A stretch of 24,609 nucleotides of DNA from Cycloclasticus sp. (GTDB lineage: Bacteria; Pseudomonadota; Gammaproteobacteria; Methylococcales; Cycloclasticaceae). This document shows, one piece after another, positions 23,204 to 24,609 of the stretch. Numbering within the stretch: the first letter of the stretch is position 1; every line of letters starts with the position of its first letter. The DNA lies in the NCBI GenBank assembly GCA_012960055.1, contig DUCA01000120.1, forward strand, positions 1 to 24,609, read 5' to 3'. The notes beneath the pieces were generated by a model. The model did no database searches, was not told the origin of the DNA, and worked only from the letters and a program-made list of their open reading frames with translations. Made by a program: the position numbers and the translations under genes.

Positions 23204-23482
23204 ATGTCGAATAGAAAGTATAGCAAATCATTTAAGCTAGATACGGTCAGTCTGGCGTTATCTAGTGATAAAAGCCAAGCACAGGTTGCTCGTGATCTTG
23301 GATTAAAAGAAACCAGTCTTTATGCCTGGATTGGGAAGTATCGTGGAGAGGTGCTTGGCACCGATCACAATATGACGCCCGAACAGGAATTGGTATCATT
23401 GAGAAAAGAAGTCGTGCAATTAAAACAAGAGCGAGAAATATTAAAAAAGGCGGCAGCCTACTTCGCTCAGCACCAAGCATAA
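23204..23482 (+). CDS. IS3-family OrfA (helix-turn-helix DNA-binding protein)
   Basis: A 92-residue OrfA. It has a helix-turn-helix (YSKSFKLDTVSLALSSDKSQ, then QVARDLGLKETSLYAWIGKY) for end recognition and a C-terminal leucine-zipper-like coiled coil (LVSLRKEVVQLKQEREILKK) for dimerisation. Near its end a perfect A AAA AAG heptamer (23443-23449) in the correct phase would shift ribosomes back one base into the orfB frame, giving the OrfAB transposase. Confidence 0.92.
   Translation: MSNRKYSKSFKLDTVSLALSSDKSQAQVARDLGLKETSLYAWIGKYRGEVLGTDHNMTPEQELVSLRKEVVQLKQEREILKKAAAYFAQHQA
23443..23449 (+). promoter_or_regulatory. Programmed -1 ribosomal frameshift site (A AAA AAG)
   Basis: The heptamer is in phase with orfA (AAA at 23444, AAG at 23447). 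The -1 frame is open without a stop from here to the orfB ATG at 23527 and on to its end. The junction codes for SIKYQFILEHDEFDTRLMC, a typical IS3 OrfAB segment. Confidence 0.85.
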
Positions 23483-23526
23483 AGTATCAATTTATTTTAG
23501 AGCATGACGAATTCGACACCCGTTTA

Positions 23527-24324
23527 ATGTGTCGGATTTTGAGTGTTTCTAAAAGTGGGTTTTATGATTGGCGAAGTAGGCCTGAAAGTCCGCGATGCAA
23601 AGAGAATGAGAGATTGTTAGAGAAACTTAAAAAGAGTTTTACCGATAGTCACCGTACCTATGGTGTGAGGCGTCTGACGAAAGATTTAAAGGATCTTGGC
23701 GAGCCGGTAAACCATAAGCGTGTTGCTCGGCTAAAGCAGGAGAACCACATTTACCCTAAGCAGCATAAAGCTTTTGTGGTAACGACTGACTCAACACATG
23801 GTAAAGGTGTTGCCGATAATTTATTAGATCGTCAGTTTGACGTTAATAAACCAAATGCTGTTTGGGTGAGCGATATTACTTATATCGCGACTAAAGTTGG
23901 CTGGGTTTATCTGGCAGTGATTATTGATCTTTATTCTAGGCAAGTGATTGGCTGGCAGTTAGCTGATCATATGAAAGCTGAACTTGTTTGTCAGGCTGTT
24001 GAAATGGCACGTTACAACCGGGGCTGCTTGCCTGAGTTGTTTCATTCAGATCGTGGCAGTCAGTATGTCTCAGAAGAGCTGGAAGACGTTTTATCGGGTG
24101 TGACGATCAGTATGAGTCGTAAAGGTAATTGTTGGGATAATGCCGTTGCTGAGAGTTTTTTCGGTACATTAAAGACCGAACACACGAATCATGAACGGTA
24201 CAAAAATATTAAGGAAGCCAGAATGAGTTTGTTTCAATACATCGAAGGGTTCTATAATCGTAAACGCAGGCATTCAACACTGGGATATGTTTCTCCATCT
24301 CAGTTTGAAGAACAGGCTGCATAA
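23527..24324 (+). CDS. IS3-family OrfB (DDE transposase catalytic part)
   Basis: A 265-residue protein from its own ATG; in vivo it is mostly made as a fusion to OrfA by frameshifting. It begins with MCRILSVSKSGFYDWRSRPE and an HTH_21-like region (SHRTYGVRRLTKDL). The rve integrase domain (about 110-265) shows the DDE residues in WVSDITYI, FHSDRGSQY and NAVAESFFGTLKTE. The C-terminal FYNRKRRHSTLGYVSP is typical. No truncation. Confidence 0.95.
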   Translation: MCRILSVSKSGFYDWRSRPESPRCKENERLLEKLKKSFTDSHRTYGVRRLTKDLKDLGEPVNHKRVARLKQENHIYPKQHKAFVVTTDSTHGKGVADNLLDRQFDVNKPNAVWVSDITYIATKVGWVYLAVIIDLYSRQVIGWQLADHMKAELVCQAVEMARYNRGCLPELFHSDRGSQYVSEELEDVLSGVTISMSRKGNCWDNAVAESFFGTLKTEHTNHERYKNIKEARMSLFQYIEGFYNRKRRHSTLGYVSPSQFEEQAA

Positions 24325-24441
24325 TCCGTGTCCGTTATACGGGGTACAGGTCAGAGTACTATTTATTAACTTATTGCAGATAGGTTAATGCTGCTAATCA
24401 AATGATTCCAGTTCAACTCAAAGTTACACCTGAGTTACACC

Positions 24442-24479
24442 AATAAAAAAGCCTCAACACTGAACAGCGCTAAGGCTTT
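24442..24479 (-). terminator. Rho-independent terminator of the tRNA locus
   Basis: On the minus strand AAAGCCT pairs with AGGCTTT and, inside, CGCTG pairs with CAGTG; a TTTTTT run follows. It lies 9 bases beyond the CCA end of the tRNA fragment, as expected for the original tRNA transcript end. Confidence 0.75.
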
Positions 24480-24487
24480 GATTTATA

Positions 24488-24537
24488 TGGTGGGCCTGCA
24501 CGGACTTGAACCGCGGACAAAGGGATTATGAGTCCCT
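24488..24537 (-). pseudogene. 3' half of a CAT-anticodon tRNA (probable integration-site scar)
   Basis: On the minus strand the sequence holds an anticodon arm (AGGGA-CTCATAA-TCCCT, anticodon CAT, so tRNA-Met or tRNA-Ile2). A variable loop TTGTC follows, then a T arm (CGCGG-TTCAAGT-CCGTG), the 3' acceptor strand CAGGCCC, A and CCA. The matching 5' acceptor (GGGCCTG) and D arm are missing from the sequence to the right. Such 3' halves are left when an integrase inserts an element into the 3' end of a tRNA gene. Since the terminator is still attached on the left, the element should lie to the right and the intact tRNA at its far end. Confidence 0.8.
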
Positions 24538-24574
24538 TAATCCATTTAGACGAAGTGATGTAGCAAAACTTAAT

Positions 24575-24595
24575 TGACGGTTTTTCTGACGGTTT
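24575..24595 (+). repeat. Two direct copies of TGACGGTTT beside the tRNA scar
   Basis: TGACGGTTT occurs at 24575-24583 and 24587-24595, a spacing of 12 bases. Short direct repeats next to an attachment site can be arm-type sites for an integrase or sites for an excisionase. Two copies are all that is visible before the window ends. Confidence 0.4.
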
Positions 24596-24609
24596 GTATT
24601 TTATTATTT

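Larger units (their letters stand above)
23148..24348 (+). mobile_element. IS3-family insertion sequence, apparently complete
   Basis: About 1.2 kb with imperfect inverted ends. The left end reads GTACCCC, then TAACGGACAC, then ATT. The reverse complement of the right end reads TGTACCCC, then ATAACGGACAC, then ATT. It carries overlapping orfA and orfB with a -1 frameshift signal. A possible 3-bp target duplication AGG (23145-23147 and 24348-24350) flanks it; exact ends are uncertain by one or two bases. Both frames are intact, so it may be active or recently inserted. Confidence 0.9.

Noticed and set aside
24423..24441. GTTACACC repeated twice as a possible repeat array
   Set aside because: Only two copies of eight bases; no further copies and no associated genes.
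1..24609. CRISPR array or defence system
   Set aside because: I saw no regularly spaced repeats and no nuclease, toxin or defence-family proteins; the genes are explained by metal uptake, hydrogenase and insertion elements.

Overview
The window looks like chromosomal DNA of an aerobic, fairly AT-rich gammaproteobacterium, probably marine. This is inferred from the cyoD-SURF1 gene pair, codon use and the TonB system; I cannot name the genus. Almost everything between about 1.4 and 22.9 kb can be read as one theme: acquiring nickel, making an unusual uptake [NiFe]-hydrogenase and maturing it.

Layout. (1) 1-885: the 3' end of cyoD (cytochrome bo oxidase subunit IV) and a SURF1 assembly factor. 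(2) 886-1515: no intact gene; an IS30-family transposase remnant and a perfect 21-bp palindrome. (3) 1516-6772: a CooC-like nickel-insertion ATPase (+), then on the minus strand a TonB-dependent receptor, ExbB, ExbD and TonB, with a 31-bp perfect palindrome next to the receptor promoter and a strong terminator behind the receptor gene. A divergent small membrane protein with a CxxC motif follows. (4) 6865-14940, minus strand: the hydrogenase operon. Its order of transcription is small subunit, five small single-span membrane proteins, large subunit, degenerate M52-like protein, winged-helix-like protein with a Cys/His tail, a two-domain protein with a Rieske-like C-terminus, M52 maturation protease, Sel1-repeat protein and TrmO-like protein. 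The small subunit has no Tat signal and the operon has no cytochrome b gene. (5) 15065-16654: a MerR-family regulator with a Cys-rich tail and a divergent CobW/COG0523 GTPase with a His-rich stretch. (6) 16686-22855, minus strand: hypF-hypC-gmhA-like SIS gene-hypD-hypE-FmdE-like gene. No hypA, hypB or hypX is present in the window. (7) 23148-24348: a complete IS3-family element with a programmed -1 frameshift site. (8) 24442-24609: a tRNA terminator and the 3' half of a CAT-anticodon tRNA. This looks like an attachment-site scar, with the integrated element lying to the right, beyond the window.

How it fits together. The TonB receptor system may bring in nickel (or another metal chelate). HypCDEF build the Fe(CN)2CO group. 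CooC-like and CobW-like NTPases may replace HypA/HypB for nickel delivery. The M52 protease trims the large subunit. The five paralogous membrane proteins probably anchor the hydrogenase and could pass electrons or quinone, in place of the usual cytochrome b. The same operator (TCCTTA-N3-TAAGGA) occurs in front of the hydrogenase operon, inside a 19-bp-spacer promoter typical of MerR activation, and in front of hypF. This suggests that the MerR protein encoded between the two operons switches both on together.
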